Source of the DNA: Ignavibacteriales bacterium UBA6490
GTDB lineage: Bacteria; Bacteroidota; Ignavibacteria; Ignavibacteriales; Ignavibacteriaceae
Reading direction: 5' to 3'
DNA: 20,023 nucleotides
NCBI GenBank assembly: GCA_002435365.1
Contig: DJMM01000004.1
Location: 1-20,023, forward strand
The position numbers were made by a program, and so were the translations under genes. Position 1 is the first letter of the stretch; the number at the start of each line of letters is the position of its first letter. The notes beneath the pieces are model-generated. The model was not told where the DNA came from, searched no databases, and saw only the letters and a program-made list of their open reading frames with translations. Shown here piece after piece: positions 8,294 through 15,958 of this stretch.

Positions 8294-8668
8294 ATGTTTC
8301 AGACTAAACGTTTTATAACTGCAACATTACTTGGCTTCCTATTCGGTTTTGTATGTCTGGCATTTGCTTCCAGTTCCCCTGATCCTCTGCCGGCTGCAGT
8401 TGCATGGCAGATTGTTTTCAGCAGGGCGCTCATAGGTTTTACAATCGGGGTCAGCAGTATTAAATCACTTCACTGGTCATTACACGGATTATTAATAGGC
8501 GCCATATTTAGTCTGCCCCTGGCATTCAGCGGACTGATGGCTCCTGAAAATCCCCAGTAGGATCAAACAAATATGTTTATTATGACCGTTATTATGGGAA
8601 TGATATATGGTCTGCTTATAGAATTGTTTGCTACCAAACTATTCAAACCCAAAGCTGCGGCCGTGTAG
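8294..8668 (+). pseudogene. Small multi-pass membrane protein interrupted by in-frame TAG
   Basis: The frame from ATG 8294 reads 88 codons to TAG at 8558-8560, then continues without shift for 35 sense codons to a second TAG at 8666-8668. The first part has hydrophobic segments at about 11-27, 37-54 and 67-83 and ends SGLMAPENPQ. The second part has MFIMTVIMGMIYGLLIEL, a clear fourth membrane segment, then a basic tail KLFKPKAAAV. The two parts look like one inner-membrane protein of about 124 residues; from memory, related small proteins carry an MGMIYGFLIE-type segment shortly after a PENP-type loop. I do not know a function. The TAG may be a nonsense mutation, a sequencing error or, less likely, a read-through site. 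TAG is used as a normal stop elsewhere in the window (184, 5041, 15956), so general recoding is not supported. If the stop is real, an 88-residue three-span protein is made. Confidence 0.75.
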
Positions 8669-8786
8669 TCGGGAGATAATTTTTCAATTATAATCTGTGT
8701 GAATCATTAAGCAATTTGCGGAAGATCACCGGCAGTTTTATAAGTGATTGTTAACCACTATTTTTGACAACAAAAATAATTTTATT

Positions 8787-9311
8787 ATGAAATATATATC
8801 TTTTCTTCTTTTATTTGGCATAATTTCGGCGTATGGGCAATCATCTTCACCCGTAACAGTAAAATATGTCGATCTCAAAAAATATGCGGGACTTTGGTAT
8901 GAAATTGCCAAAATACCGAACACTTTCCAGAAGCATTGTGTTAAAAACACTACTGCTGAATACTTCCTGAATGAGGATGGGAGTATAAAAGTTATTAATA
9001 GCTGTACCGATGAAGACGGCGATCGGGATGAAGCTGAAGGAGTTGCCGAGGTTTTCGACAAATCTTCAAACGCAAAACTTGAGGTTAGTTTTGTCAGCTT
9101 TTTAGGTATTCGTCCATTCTGGGGGGATTACTGGATAATTGGGCTGGACAGTAATTATGAATATGCGGTTATAGGAGTACCCAACCGTAAATACGGGTGG
9201 ATACTTTCTAGAAATAAAAAAATGACCGATGATCAGTTAAGCGCTGCCTTCGATATAATTAAAAGAAACGGGTATGATGTAAAGAAATTTGTTATGAGTG
9301 AACAGGAATAA
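8787..9311 (+). CDS. Lipocalin, Blc type
   Basis: The product is 174 residues if translation starts at ATG 8787, which is directly followed by a signal peptide (MKYISFLLLFGIISAYGQ). An earlier in-frame start at 8748 would put 13 polar residues before the signal, so 8787 is preferred. The lipocalin signature YAGLWYEIAKIPN (G35-L36-W37) opens the first strand. HCVKNTTAEY (C51) and INSC (C73) match the paired cysteines of bacterial Blc-like lipocalins. Residues near the end, with YGWILSRNKKMTDDQL, match the conserved last strand and helix. These proteins bind lysophospholipids or other small hydrophobic molecules in the envelope. Unlike E. coli Blc there is no lipobox cysteine, so a soluble periplasmic or secreted form is expected. 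It is a single gene closed by a terminator. Confidence 0.92.
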   Translation: MKYISFLLLFGIISAYGQSSSPVTVKYVDLKKYAGLWYEIAKIPNTFQKHCVKNTTAEYFLNEDGSIKVINSCTDEDGDRDEAEGVAEVFDKSSNAKLEVSFVSFLGIRPFWGDYWIIGLDSNYEYAVIGVPNRKYGWILSRNKKMTDDQLSAAFDIIKRNGYDVKKFVMSEQE

Positions 9312-9320
9312 TTTCAGTTT

Positions 9321-9365
9321 ACTGATAAAAAAAGCGGAGTGGTGTTAATACTCCGCTTTTTCAGT
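9321..9365. terminator. Bidirectional rho-independent terminator
   Basis: AAAAAGCGGAGT (9329-9340) pairs with ACTCCGCTTTTT (9350-9361) around a 9-base loop, and the outer ACTGA (9321-9325) pairs with TCAGT (9361-9365). The G+C core is flanked by an A-run and a T-run, so it is a textbook terminator on both strands. It serves the lipocalin on the plus strand and the propeller protein, whose stop codon is at 9377-9379, on the minus strand. Confidence 0.9.
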
Positions 9366-9376
9366 AAAATCGCTTT

Positions 9377-11362
9377 TTACTTATTTATTATCATTTTCTT
9401 TGTTGACGAAAACTCACCTGCTTTGAGCGCATAAAAATATACTCCGCTTGACAGGTTATAATCTTTGGAATTTAATTTTATTTCATAGCTGCCGGCTTTT
9501 TGAACTCCGCTCACTAATGAAGCAATTTCTTTTCCCAGAATATTGTAGATTTTCATTGTTACAAAACATTCCTCTGCCAAACTGTAGCGGATTACGGTAA
9601 GAGGGTTGAACGGATTAGGATAATTTTGGGAGAGCTGAAAAACGTCAGGGACGTTAAACACCACCTCTGTATTCAGATAATAATATTTGTACGAACCATC
9701 AACATCAATCTGCTTCAGACGATATTTATAAGTGCCGCGCGCCGGAAGAATATCGTCAGTTGAATAATAACTTGTCTTGGCAGATGTTCCGTTTCCCTTT
9801 ACGAATGAAACAGAGGTCCATGGGCTGCTTTCATTTTTTCGCTGAACTTCAAAGCCATAGTTGTTCTTTTCGGTAGATGTGGCCCAGCTTAAAACAACTT
9901 TATTCCCGGAAAGCGAGAAACTGAACGAAACAAGTTCAACCGGAATAACATTAAATCCCTTTAGCATACCTCCGGTTCTCTGAGCGTTGCCCTTGAAAGT
10001 TGACCATATTGGTGCGGATGCAAGTCCCGGTGTGTCATAGCCGTACACTCTTTTATTCAGGGACCCCGCAAAGATCTCAATATCGCCGTCACCATCTATA
10101 TCAACAAGTGTAGGAGAGGTTTCGAACCCGGTTACAACATAAACATTTTCTGCCTGCAGCGGGAAACCGGGAACAATGCTGCCGTCGTATTTGAATGCAT
10201 AGATAAATCCTTTGCTTGTCGGAACGATCACGTCTGATAAACCATCGCCGCTTACATCTGCAATGGCAACCGCTCCGTCCACCCAGGTAGACCAGATTTT
10301 CTGGGGAAATCCGGGAAGAATGTTGCCCTGAAGATCCCAGACATATACTTTGCCGCTGTCTACTGCATTTACGTTTCCATATGCGATCTCCGGTATACTG
10401 TCACCGTTCATATCTGCAATTGCTACATTTGCATAGGGATGTCCGTAATCAATAGGGAAAGGAAATCCCGGCAGCACATTTCCCTGGTAATCGATTGCAT
10501 AGATGCCGTTAATATTTGTACGCACAGGTTTTATTCTGATAATAATTTCGAGCCTGCCGTCGTTATTTATATCGTAAAGGGCAGGGGTAGAACCGAGAGT
10601 GCTGTATGAAACTTCGTAAGGGAAACCGGGCAGATAACTGCCGTTAAGCTCTATCGCGTGAATTTTAGATATTGTTGAATCTGACAGCAATCCGTTTGAA
10701 GTAAAAACTATTTCATAATCGCCGTCATTATCAAGATCCCCGGCTACCGGCGAGCCATCGGAACCATAACCGAAATCGAAAGGAAAACCAGCCATTTCAG
10801 CAAATCCGGTTCCGTTCCATTTCAGTACATGAAGCTGTGCATAATTGCCCGGAGAGTTCCTTTCAAAACCTGTAATAATAATTTCACAAATGGAATCCTT
10901 ATCCAGGTCTACTAACGCAGGCGTAGTTGTCTCTTTTGTAGAACCAATGTTGAACGGGCTGCCCGGAGCCTGCTGGCCGTCATATTTAAATATGTAAACA
11001 TTTCCGTTTTCATCACCATATACAATTTCGAGCATTTCATCAGTGTCTACATTTCCCATTGCCGAAATTTCATTGGAGCCGCTGCTCTGAAGTGATCCAA
11101 ACGGTACATAACCCGGAAATCCGAGAACAAACGCTCCGTTTTTCTGCCAGACATTTAATCTTGGCTGGTGAGGGTAAGATACAATGCATTCTGAAACAGA
11201 AACGTCAAGGGATCCGTTGTTATCAATATCGGCTATTGTAGGAGAATTATTGTATAATCCGAAATCGTCGCTTCCCTGACGGGGCCATCCGTACTGGAAA
11301 GGAATAGTCTGCGCATAAGTAAAAGAAGCAGCAAAAAGAAGCAATAGTAGCCATTTTTTCAT
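9377..11362 (-). CDS. Secreted FG-GAP/VCBS-type beta-propeller protein with T9SS sorting domain
   Basis: The 661-residue protein has a signal peptide (MKKWLLLLLFAASFTYAQ) and eight repeats of about 50 residues. Each repeat combines a GFP-type turn (near 25, 81, 134, 192, 246, 299, 351 and 399) with an Asp-rich loop 17-24 residues later (45, 105, 152, 209, 264, 317, 369 and 421), such as DIDNNGSLD, DLDNDGDYE and DIDGDGDIE. These loops resemble the calcium sites of integrin-like FG-GAP/VCBS repeats. IWSTFKGNAQRTGG (452-465) closes the propeller. An Fn-like module (about 472-570, with NNYGFEVQRK) and a T9SS type A domain (about 575-661, NYPNPFNP at 580-587) follow. It is probably a surface-attached or released binding protein; no catalytic residues are visible. 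AAAGGA just upstream of the ATG is a credible ribosome site. The ligand is unknown. Confidence 0.88.
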   Translation of the reverse strand: MKKWLLLLLFAASFTYAQTIPFQYGWPRQGSDDFGLYNNSPTIADIDNNGSLDVSVSECIVSYPHQPRLNVWQKNGAFVLGFPGYVPFGSLQSSGSNEISAMGNVDTDEMLEIVYGDENGNVYIFKYDGQQAPGSPFNIGSTKETTTPALVDLDKDSICEIIITGFERNSPGNYAQLHVLKWNGTGFAEMAGFPFDFGYGSDGSPVAGDLDNDGDYEIVFTSNGLLSDSTISKIHAIELNGSYLPGFPYEVSYSTLGSTPALYDINNDGRLEIIIRIKPVRTNINGIYAIDYQGNVLPGFPFPIDYGHPYANVAIADMNGDSIPEIAYGNVNAVDSGKVYVWDLQGNILPGFPQKIWSTWVDGAVAIADVSGDGLSDVIVPTSKGFIYAFKYDGSIVPGFPLQAENVYVVTGFETSPTLVDIDGDGDIEIFAGSLNKRVYGYDTPGLASAPIWSTFKGNAQRTGGMLKGFNVIPVELVSFSFSLSGNKVVLSWATSTEKNNYGFEVQRKNESSPWTSVSFVKGNGTSAKTSYYSTDDILPARGTYKYRLKQIDVDGSYKYYYLNTEVVFNVPDVFQLSQNYPNPFNPLTVIRYSLAEECFVTMKIYNILGKEIASLVSGVQKAGSYEIKLNSKDYNLSSGVYFYALKAGEFSSTKKMIINK

Positions 11363-11419
11363 TCTAGGTCCTTTCAGGAGAATCTTAAAAAACTTTTAAC
11401 CCTAAAAATTAATGTTTTT

Positions 11420-11447
11420 TTGTGTAACTTTTAAAGATATTGATAAT
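11420..11447 (+). promoter_or_regulatory. Candidate promoter of the envelope operon
   Basis: TTGTGT (11420-11425), a 16-base spacer and GATAAT (11442-11447) lie 23 bases before the transpeptidase ATG, in the 108-base divergent gap shared with the propeller-protein gene. No Shine-Dalgarno site is seen before the ATG at 11471. Confidence 0.45.
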
Positions 11448-11470
11448 TATTTTTCTCCTTTTTAGTTTTT

Positions 11471-12151
11471 ATGGATTTTATCTCAAGAATAAAAGATTAT
11501 AGACTTGAAAATCTAATAAATAAAGCTCTTCTCCGGAATATTATTCTTTTTGGAGGAGGAATCCTGTTTTTTATTGGCGGTATATTTATTTATGGACTCA
11601 TCCTGAATCTCCGCGAAGATTCACTTTCCGAGTGCATGAGGCAAAAGGGGATAGAAATACTTACTGACGTAAATATTCTTGTGGTCAGGAAAGATTTCGC
11701 ATTGAGTATCTATGACGGCGAAAAACTTGTAAAAACATACAGGGCCAGTTTCGGGATGAATGTGAGTAAAACTAAAATGAGGGATGGTGACCTGGCTACT
11801 CCGGTAGGTGAATACGAGATTTGCAGCATCGATACAATGCATAAATATCATAAATTTATGAAACTTAACTATCCGAATATTGCCGATGCTACCGACGGGC
11901 TCAGAAAAGGTGTAATTACGCAGGAAGAATATAACAGGCTGAGTTATGAATTCTATTATGAAGGCTGCCCCAAAACAAAAACCACCCTGGGAGTCGATAT
12001 AGGCATTCACGGCATCGGTAAGTTTAATAATATTTTTAAAAACCTTCCTTTTGTATATAACTGGACGGATGGTTCTATTGCTTTAAACAATGAAAATATT
12101 GATGAAATTTTCTCAGTAGTAAGGAAAGGGACTAAAGTTGTCATTAAATAA
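11471..12151 (+). CDS. YkuD-type L,D-transpeptidase-like protein with Cys-to-Ser active site
   Basis: The 226-residue protein has one membrane span (about 24-46) with a periplasmic domain behind it. Residues 68-226 look like a YkuD (ErfK/YafK-related) domain: NILVVRKDFALSIYDGEKLV opens it, LATPVGEY (108-115) is the conserved strand, and GIHGIG holds His180 of the catalytic motif. In active enzymes the downstream motif is TxGC. Here it reads WTDGSIALNNENIDEIF, placing Ser202 (TCT, 12074-12076) where the cysteine nucleophile belongs. Active family members cross-link peptidoglycan or attach proteins to it; with serine the enzyme may be inactive, a binding protein, or use other chemistry. C166 lies in the variable segment before the motif and does not align with the nucleophile. 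This is the first gene of a three-gene unit and overlaps the next by 14 bases. Confidence 0.82.
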   Translation: MDFISRIKDYRLENLINKALLRNIILFGGGILFFIGGIFIYGLILNLREDSLSECMRQKGIEILTDVNILVVRKDFALSIYDGEKLVKTYRASFGMNVSKTKMRDGDLATPVGEYEICSIDTMHKYHKFMKLNYPNIADATDGLRKGVITQEEYNRLSYEFYYEGCPKTKTTLGVDIGIHGIGKFNNIFKNLPFVYNWTDGSIALNNENIDEIFSVVRKGTKVVIK

Positions 12152-12755
12152 ATATCTGATCTCCGTTTTGCTGATTGCTTCAGCATTTCTTGCTTCCTGC
12201 GGATCCGACGATGATTCCGGACCTGCTAAAGTTATGCCCGATTTTAATAATCCCGAAGTCATCCTGAGTGAAGCTAAAAAAGTCCTCGGAGATAATGTCG
12301 GTTTCGCGTTCAAGGGATTTTTCCTTCCTGATTCAGGAGTGCAGATTGCTGCCGGCGTTGAAATCGAGAACAAACAAGAATGGGGAATTAAATTCTATCT
12401 TCTCAAATTAAACAAGTATAAGCTCGAAAAGGTTTATGAGTCGGAAGTTCTGCAGGGTTCCTTCAGGGAAGCAATGATAAAAAAATTCAAATTCCCTGAC
12501 TTCAGTAATGAGCTTATATATTACAACTCACAGGATTATTTCCTGGGCAGTGGCGGAGGCGAGGTCTTCTCCTACGTTATAAATTTTGAGGAGAACGAGA
12601 TTTATTATTCCCATCTTTTCTCTGATACTAAGCTGGGAATATCCCTTTTTGTTTCTGAAAATGTGGGAGATAATCTCAGGAATTTCTTTATAAGCAATTT
12701 CAGGAGAGATTTTCCGGATCTGAAAATCGCACTTAAGGATGTAGACCTCCAGTAA
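12138..12755 (+). CDS. Putative lipoprotein of unknown function, TTG start
   Basis: The 205-residue product starts at TTG 12138, inside the end of the transpeptidase gene. The purine run AAGGAAAGGG (12121-12130) is a good ribosome site seven bases before it, and no in-frame ATG precedes the signal. The signal segment YLISVLLIASAF ends in the lipobox LASC (Cys21) followed by GSDDD. Aspartates right after the cysteine can affect lipoprotein sorting, but the rules in this phylum are not settled. The mature part has a helical stretch near PEVILSEAKKVLGDNVG and then alternating strands; I recognise no family. Its place between a transpeptidase-like protein and an Omp85 protein suggests an envelope-assembly or accessory role, which is inference. 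The next gene begins four bases after its stop. Confidence 0.8.
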   Translation: MSLNKYLISVLLIASAFLASCGSDDDSGPAKVMPDFNNPEVILSEAKKVLGDNVGFAFKGFFLPDSGVQIAAGVEIENKQEWGIKFYLLKLNKYKLEKVYESEVLQGSFREAMIKKFKFPDFSNELIYYNSQDYFLGSGGGEVFSYVINFEENEIYYSHLFSDTKLGISLFVSENVGDNLRNFFISNFRRDFPDLKIALKDVDLQ

Positions 12756-12759
12756 GAGA

Positions 12760-14769
12760 ATGAAGTTAAAAAATGCGCTGTTAACAACAACGTTAATTAT
12801 TATTCTTAATTGTTCCACGTTCTGCCAGGAGCAGTACGAGCTTGCATCAATTAAATTCAGCGGGAATAATTCCATTTCATCTTCCACCCTGGGGGGAATA
12901 ATTTATTCTGAGGAAACCCCCTGGTGGTTCTGGAAGTTCTTAAATTCTTTTACATCGTTCGGCGCTGAACCGGTTTATTTTGATTCAGGCAATATAAATA
13001 TTGATCTGCGCTCACTGGAGGAATATTATAATGCAAGCGGTTTTTTCAATACCTCGTTCGGCTACGAGTATGCAGTTGATACCGCGGATAAGGAAGTTTT
13101 CCTTACCTACCTGGTAAACGAGGGGACCAGATCAAGATACGGCAATTTTTATTTGTACGGTACCGATAGCCTTCCCCCGCCGCACGGAGAAAATTTTGCC
13201 GCGGAAGTATACGAAGACTCAACTGATTACTATGATCAGTCACTTGTTCAGTCAAATATAGCTGAAGGGCTGTCCTACCTTCAGAATAACGGGTATATGC
13301 TGGCTCACTTCGACAGCACAATTGTATACAGGGATACTTCAGGAAATAAGGCGGATCTGCATATATATTTTTCGCCGGGTGAAAGATATAAAATCGATAC
13401 TGTTTACGTGGAAAAAAACGGTCCCGGTGCCCCGTTTATTTCGGAAAAGCTGCTGCGGGAATTAACCGCTATAAACAGTGGCGAGTATTATAGTCTTGAG
13501 AAAATAAGATTAAGCCGGATAAGGCTTTTCCGTACCGGACTATTTAATTCAATAAATCTGGCTGGCGCAGAGCAGGATACCTCCGACAGCGTTGTCCCCC
13601 TGCGCTTGCAGGGCAGTATCGGCAATCTAAACGAACTCTCCCCTGAAATAATTGTAAATAACCAGCAGAGTGCTTTTAATATTGGTCTTGGCGCATCTTA
13701 TGTAAGAAAAAATTTTCTCGGCGATGCACGCAAGCTTACCCTTAGAACATCTTTCGGGGTACAGGATATTCTTAATGCAAATTTCAGCGATCTGTTTAGT
13801 AAATTATCTCTTCGCGATACCACGCTCCTGGGATATGTGGATGCAAGAGCTACCATTGAACAACCCTATCTTTTTAACAGACCGATCTTCGGAATATGGG
13901 AAACTTATGCTACCGTAAACAAGCAGGCTGCCTATAATAACACCCTGTACGGTTCAAAGATCACATTTCAGTTCGAGCTTCCAAGATTTACAGCAATAAA
14001 CATGCTTTCCACATATTACAATATTGAAAATTCAAAAGAACTTTATAGGGTAAGGAATGATAGTCTTTCAAATAAACTTATCTCTGTTCTGGGAACTGAT
14101 TTCGGAAGGACAACAGTAGACGATATTTTATTTCCCACCAGCGGATATATAATTTCATTCCAGCTCGAGGAGGCAAATTCAATACCCTATTTTTTATCGA
14201 AGATCTTCAGCTACAAGTTTAATGAAGCGCTCTTTTACAGGATAATTTTTAACAGCTCAATCTATTTTGCGCTGGATGCCAGGAGGAACCAGATTTTTGC
14301 AGCAAAATTTAAAACCGGTCACCTTCAGGCCTACCGGGGAGATTATGGCGGAATTCCGATAAACAGGACTTTCTATTCCGGCGGAAGCAACTCCAACCGG
14401 GGATGGCGCTCTAACCAGCTGGTTCCGGAAGATGCGCCGGTTATTAACGAGAAGACTGACCTTGGAGTAAACGTAAAGGGAGGAACCTTTATTATAGAAG
14501 GTTCGATGGAATTCAGGCAAAGGCTTTTCGAAAATTTCGGAATCGCCTTATTCAGCGATTACAGCAATACCTGGCTGAACTATAAGGATGCGCGCATTGA
14601 CGAGATTGCCCTGGCTGCCGGTTTGGGATTAAGATATTATACTTCTGTCGCTCCGTTCAGAATCGATTTCGGCTTCAAGCTGTATAATCCGTCGGATAAA
14701 GAATTTATTTTCAGAAAAAAATTCTGGTCCAATGTGGAATTCCATTTCGGCATCGGCGAAGCGTTTTAA
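12760..14769 (+). CDS. Omp85 family outer membrane protein (BamA/TamA-like)
   Basis: The 669-residue protein has a signal peptide (about 1-22). About three POTRA-like domains follow: 27-120 (IKFSGNNSISSSTL), 125-207, and 208-287 (YKIDTVYVEKN with LRELTAINSGEYYSLEKIRL). A 16-strand-type barrel fills about 295-669. FYSGGSNSNRGWRSNQL (538-554) fits the conserved loop-6 region, with NRGW in place of the VRGF of E. coli BamA, and the protein ends in Phe like other barrel proteins. Family members insert or translocate proteins at the outer membrane. With about three POTRAs and an accessory-operon setting it is more likely a TamA-like or specialised paralogue than the essential BamA, which usually has five POTRAs, but the domain count is by eye. 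It is last in the operon with the transpeptidase-like protein and the lipoprotein. Confidence 0.88.
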   Translation: MKLKNALLTTTLIIILNCSTFCQEQYELASIKFSGNNSISSSTLGGIIYSEETPWWFWKFLNSFTSFGAEPVYFDSGNINIDLRSLEEYYNASGFFNTSFGYEYAVDTADKEVFLTYLVNEGTRSRYGNFYLYGTDSLPPPHGENFAAEVYEDSTDYYDQSLVQSNIAEGLSYLQNNGYMLAHFDSTIVYRDTSGNKADLHIYFSPGERYKIDTVYVEKNGPGAPFISEKLLRELTAINSGEYYSLEKIRLSRIRLFRTGLFNSINLAGAEQDTSDSVVPLRLQGSIGNLNELSPEIIVNNQQSAFNIGLGASYVRKNFLGDARKLTLRTSFGVQDILNANFSDLFSKLSLRDTTLLGYVDARATIEQPYLFNRPIFGIWETYATVNKQAAYNNTLYGSKITFQFELPRFTAINMLSTYYNIENSKELYRVRNDSLSNKLISVLGTDFGRTTVDDILFPTSGYIISFQLEEANSIPYFLSKIFSYKFNEALFYRIIFNSSIYFALDARRNQIFAAKFKTGHLQAYRGDYGGIPINRTFYSGGSNSNRGWRSNQLVPEDAPVINEKTDLGVNVKGGTFIIEGSMEFRQRLFENFGIALFSDYSNTWLNYKDARIDEIALAAGLGLRYYTSVAPFRIDFGFKLYNPSDKEFIFRKKFWSNVEFHFGIGEAF

Positions 14770-14861
14770 CAAGGCCTGGCGCCTGCTCCCTGAAAAAATC
14801 GCCCTTTCCGGTCAAAATTAAATAATAACCCGAAATCTCCGGTTCAGTTCTGCTTGTGCAC

Positions 14862-14904
14862 CTGATCCAGTTCTGATGCCGGTCTGATCCGGACCTGATC
14901 TGAT
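14862..14904. repeat. 11-bp-phased CTGAT repeat
   Basis: CTGAT begins at 14862, 14873, 14884 and 14895, exactly 11 bases apart, with an extra copy at 14900. The units read CTGATCCAGTT, CTGATGCCGGT, CTGATCCGGAC and then a truncated one. The spacing is close to one helical turn, so the copies would face the same side of the DNA. Function is unknown. Confidence 0.7.
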
Positions 14905-14927
14905 TCTAATCCCATTTTTATTAGAAT
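14903..14927. repeat. Perfect 8-bp inverted repeat
   Basis: ATTCTAAT (14903-14910) and ATTAGAAT (14920-14927) flank a 9-base spacer ending in a T-run. It adjoins the last CTGAT unit. It could be an operator or a weak terminator for the Omp85 operon; the low G+C content argues against the latter. Confidence 0.4.
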
Positions 14928-15010
14928 ACTCTAAGGTTTAACCAAGGTTAGTTTACCGTCAATAACAGCTTTTGTCTCAAATAAATACAATATCGTAACC
15001 GGAAGGGTAA

Positions 15011-15039
15011 TTGGTGGTAAGATAATATCTTTGTTATAC
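15011..15039 (+). promoter_or_regulatory. Candidate yicC operon promoter with palindromic spacer
   Basis: TTGGTG (15011-15016), a 17-base spacer and TTATAC (15034-15039) form a promoter-like pair 46 bases before yicC. Inside the spacer, AAGATAATATCTT (15019-15031) is a perfect palindrome around a central A, placed where a bound dimer would block RNA polymerase. Both roles are inferred from position. Confidence 0.45.
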
Positions 15040-15085
15040 AGGCCGGAAATGATTAAATTTAAGGTTCAAATTTTTAAGGATTCCG

Positions 15086-15958
15086 ATGATTTTAAGTATG
15101 ACCGGTTATGGTAAAGGTTCGGCCGGAAATGATAAAATAACCGCAGAAGTTGAGATAAGAAGTATAAACAGCCGGTACCTTGATATTTACCTTAAAATTC
15201 CTTCCTCCTTTTCGACAAAGGAATATGAATTGCGGGAATTTGTAAAATCAAGGATGAAAAGGGGTAAAATAAATATTACAGTAAGTGTTAGGAAAAATGG
15301 CGTTGAGAACGGGCTCCCGGTTGTTGATAAGGAAAAACTTAAAGCACTTGTTTCATTTATTAAAGATCTGAAAAAAAGAGCTAAAATCACCGGTGTAATA
15401 AAAATCGAACATCTCCTCGCTTTCAGTGAAGTTTTCTCCTCCTCCGGGGATTCCGGTGAAGAAGAATTCGAACTAGTAAAACAGGCAGTTGAAACTGCTT
15501 TATCCGAACTTTATGTAATGAAAAGAAATGAGGGAAATGAGCTCGGCAAAGACCTGAAACTGAGATTGAAAAATATTGAAGAAAAAATTACTTTAATCGA
15601 AGCAGCATCGCGGGACAGTGTCGAAGAATATTTCCGCAAGCTTAAGGAAAAAGCCAGGCAACTTTTCCAGGATTTGGATATTTACAATGACAGGATGGTA
15701 ATGGAGCTTGCTTTGATTGCAGAGAGGGCTGAAATTACGGAGGAATGCGTTAGGCTGCGCAGTCATATCAAATTTTTTGAAGAGAGCCTGAGTAAAGATG
15801 AGGATCCGGGCAGAAAGCTTAATTTTATCTGCCAGGAAATGAACAGGGAATCGAATACTATATCGTCAAAAACGATTTCTACTGAAATAACGCACCATTC
15901 TGTGCTTATTAAGGAAGAAATTGAAAAGATCCGGGAACAAATACAAAACATTGAGTAG
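15086..15958 (+). CDS. yicC: YicC/YloC family endoribonuclease
   Basis: The 290-residue product has the typical family length and opens with the signature MILSMTGYGKGS. SINSRYLDIYLKIPS (residues 27-41) belongs to the YicC N-terminal domain. The C-terminal helical domain contains LALIAERAEITEECVRLRSH and the conserved GRKLNFICQEMNRESNTISSK stretch (split here only by position, about 250-270). E. coli YicC and B. subtilis YloC have been reported to be RNases, and YicC has been linked to small-RNA decay. The start is well supported: AAGGA lies five bases before the ATG. It ends TAG at 15956-15958, sharing one base with the GTG start of gmk. Pairing with gmk is common in many bacteria. Confidence 0.93.
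   Translation: MILSMTGYGKGSAGNDKITAEVEIRSINSRYLDIYLKIPSSFSTKEYELREFVKSRMKRGKINITVSVRKNGVENGLPVVDKEKLKALVSFIKDLKKRAKITGVIKIEHLLAFSEVFSSSGDSGEEEFELVKQAVETALSELYVMKRNEGNELGKDLKLRLKNIEEKITLIEAASRDSVEEYFRKLKEKARQLFQDLDIYNDRMVMELALIAERAEITEECVRLRSHIKFFEESLSKDEDPGRKLNFICQEMNRESNTISSKTISTEITHHSVLIKEEIEKIREQIQNIE

Larger units (their letters stand above)
14770..15085. other. Leader region before the yicC operon
   Basis: These 316 bases hold, in order, a weak 4-bp G+C stem (14772-14784), an 11-bp-phased CTGAT repeat (14862-14904), an 8-bp inverted repeat (14903-14927), AAGGTT direct repeats (14933-14949), and a promoter-like pair with an internal palindrome (15011-15039). I see no ORF and no good terminator for the Omp85 gene. 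Confidence 0.55.

Noticed and set aside
8558..8560. Genome-wide UAG recoding
   Set aside because: TAG ends the M3 peptidase, C25 protease and yicC genes at family-typical lengths, so it acts as a normal stop here.
11621..12010. 129-codon antisense frame in the transpeptidase gene
   Set aside because: The sense frame carries the conserved YkuD motifs; the antisense product has no recognisable features.
14772..14784. G+C hairpin AGGC-CTGGC-GCCT as terminator of the Omp85 operon
   Set aside because: The stem is only four base pairs and no T-run follows.
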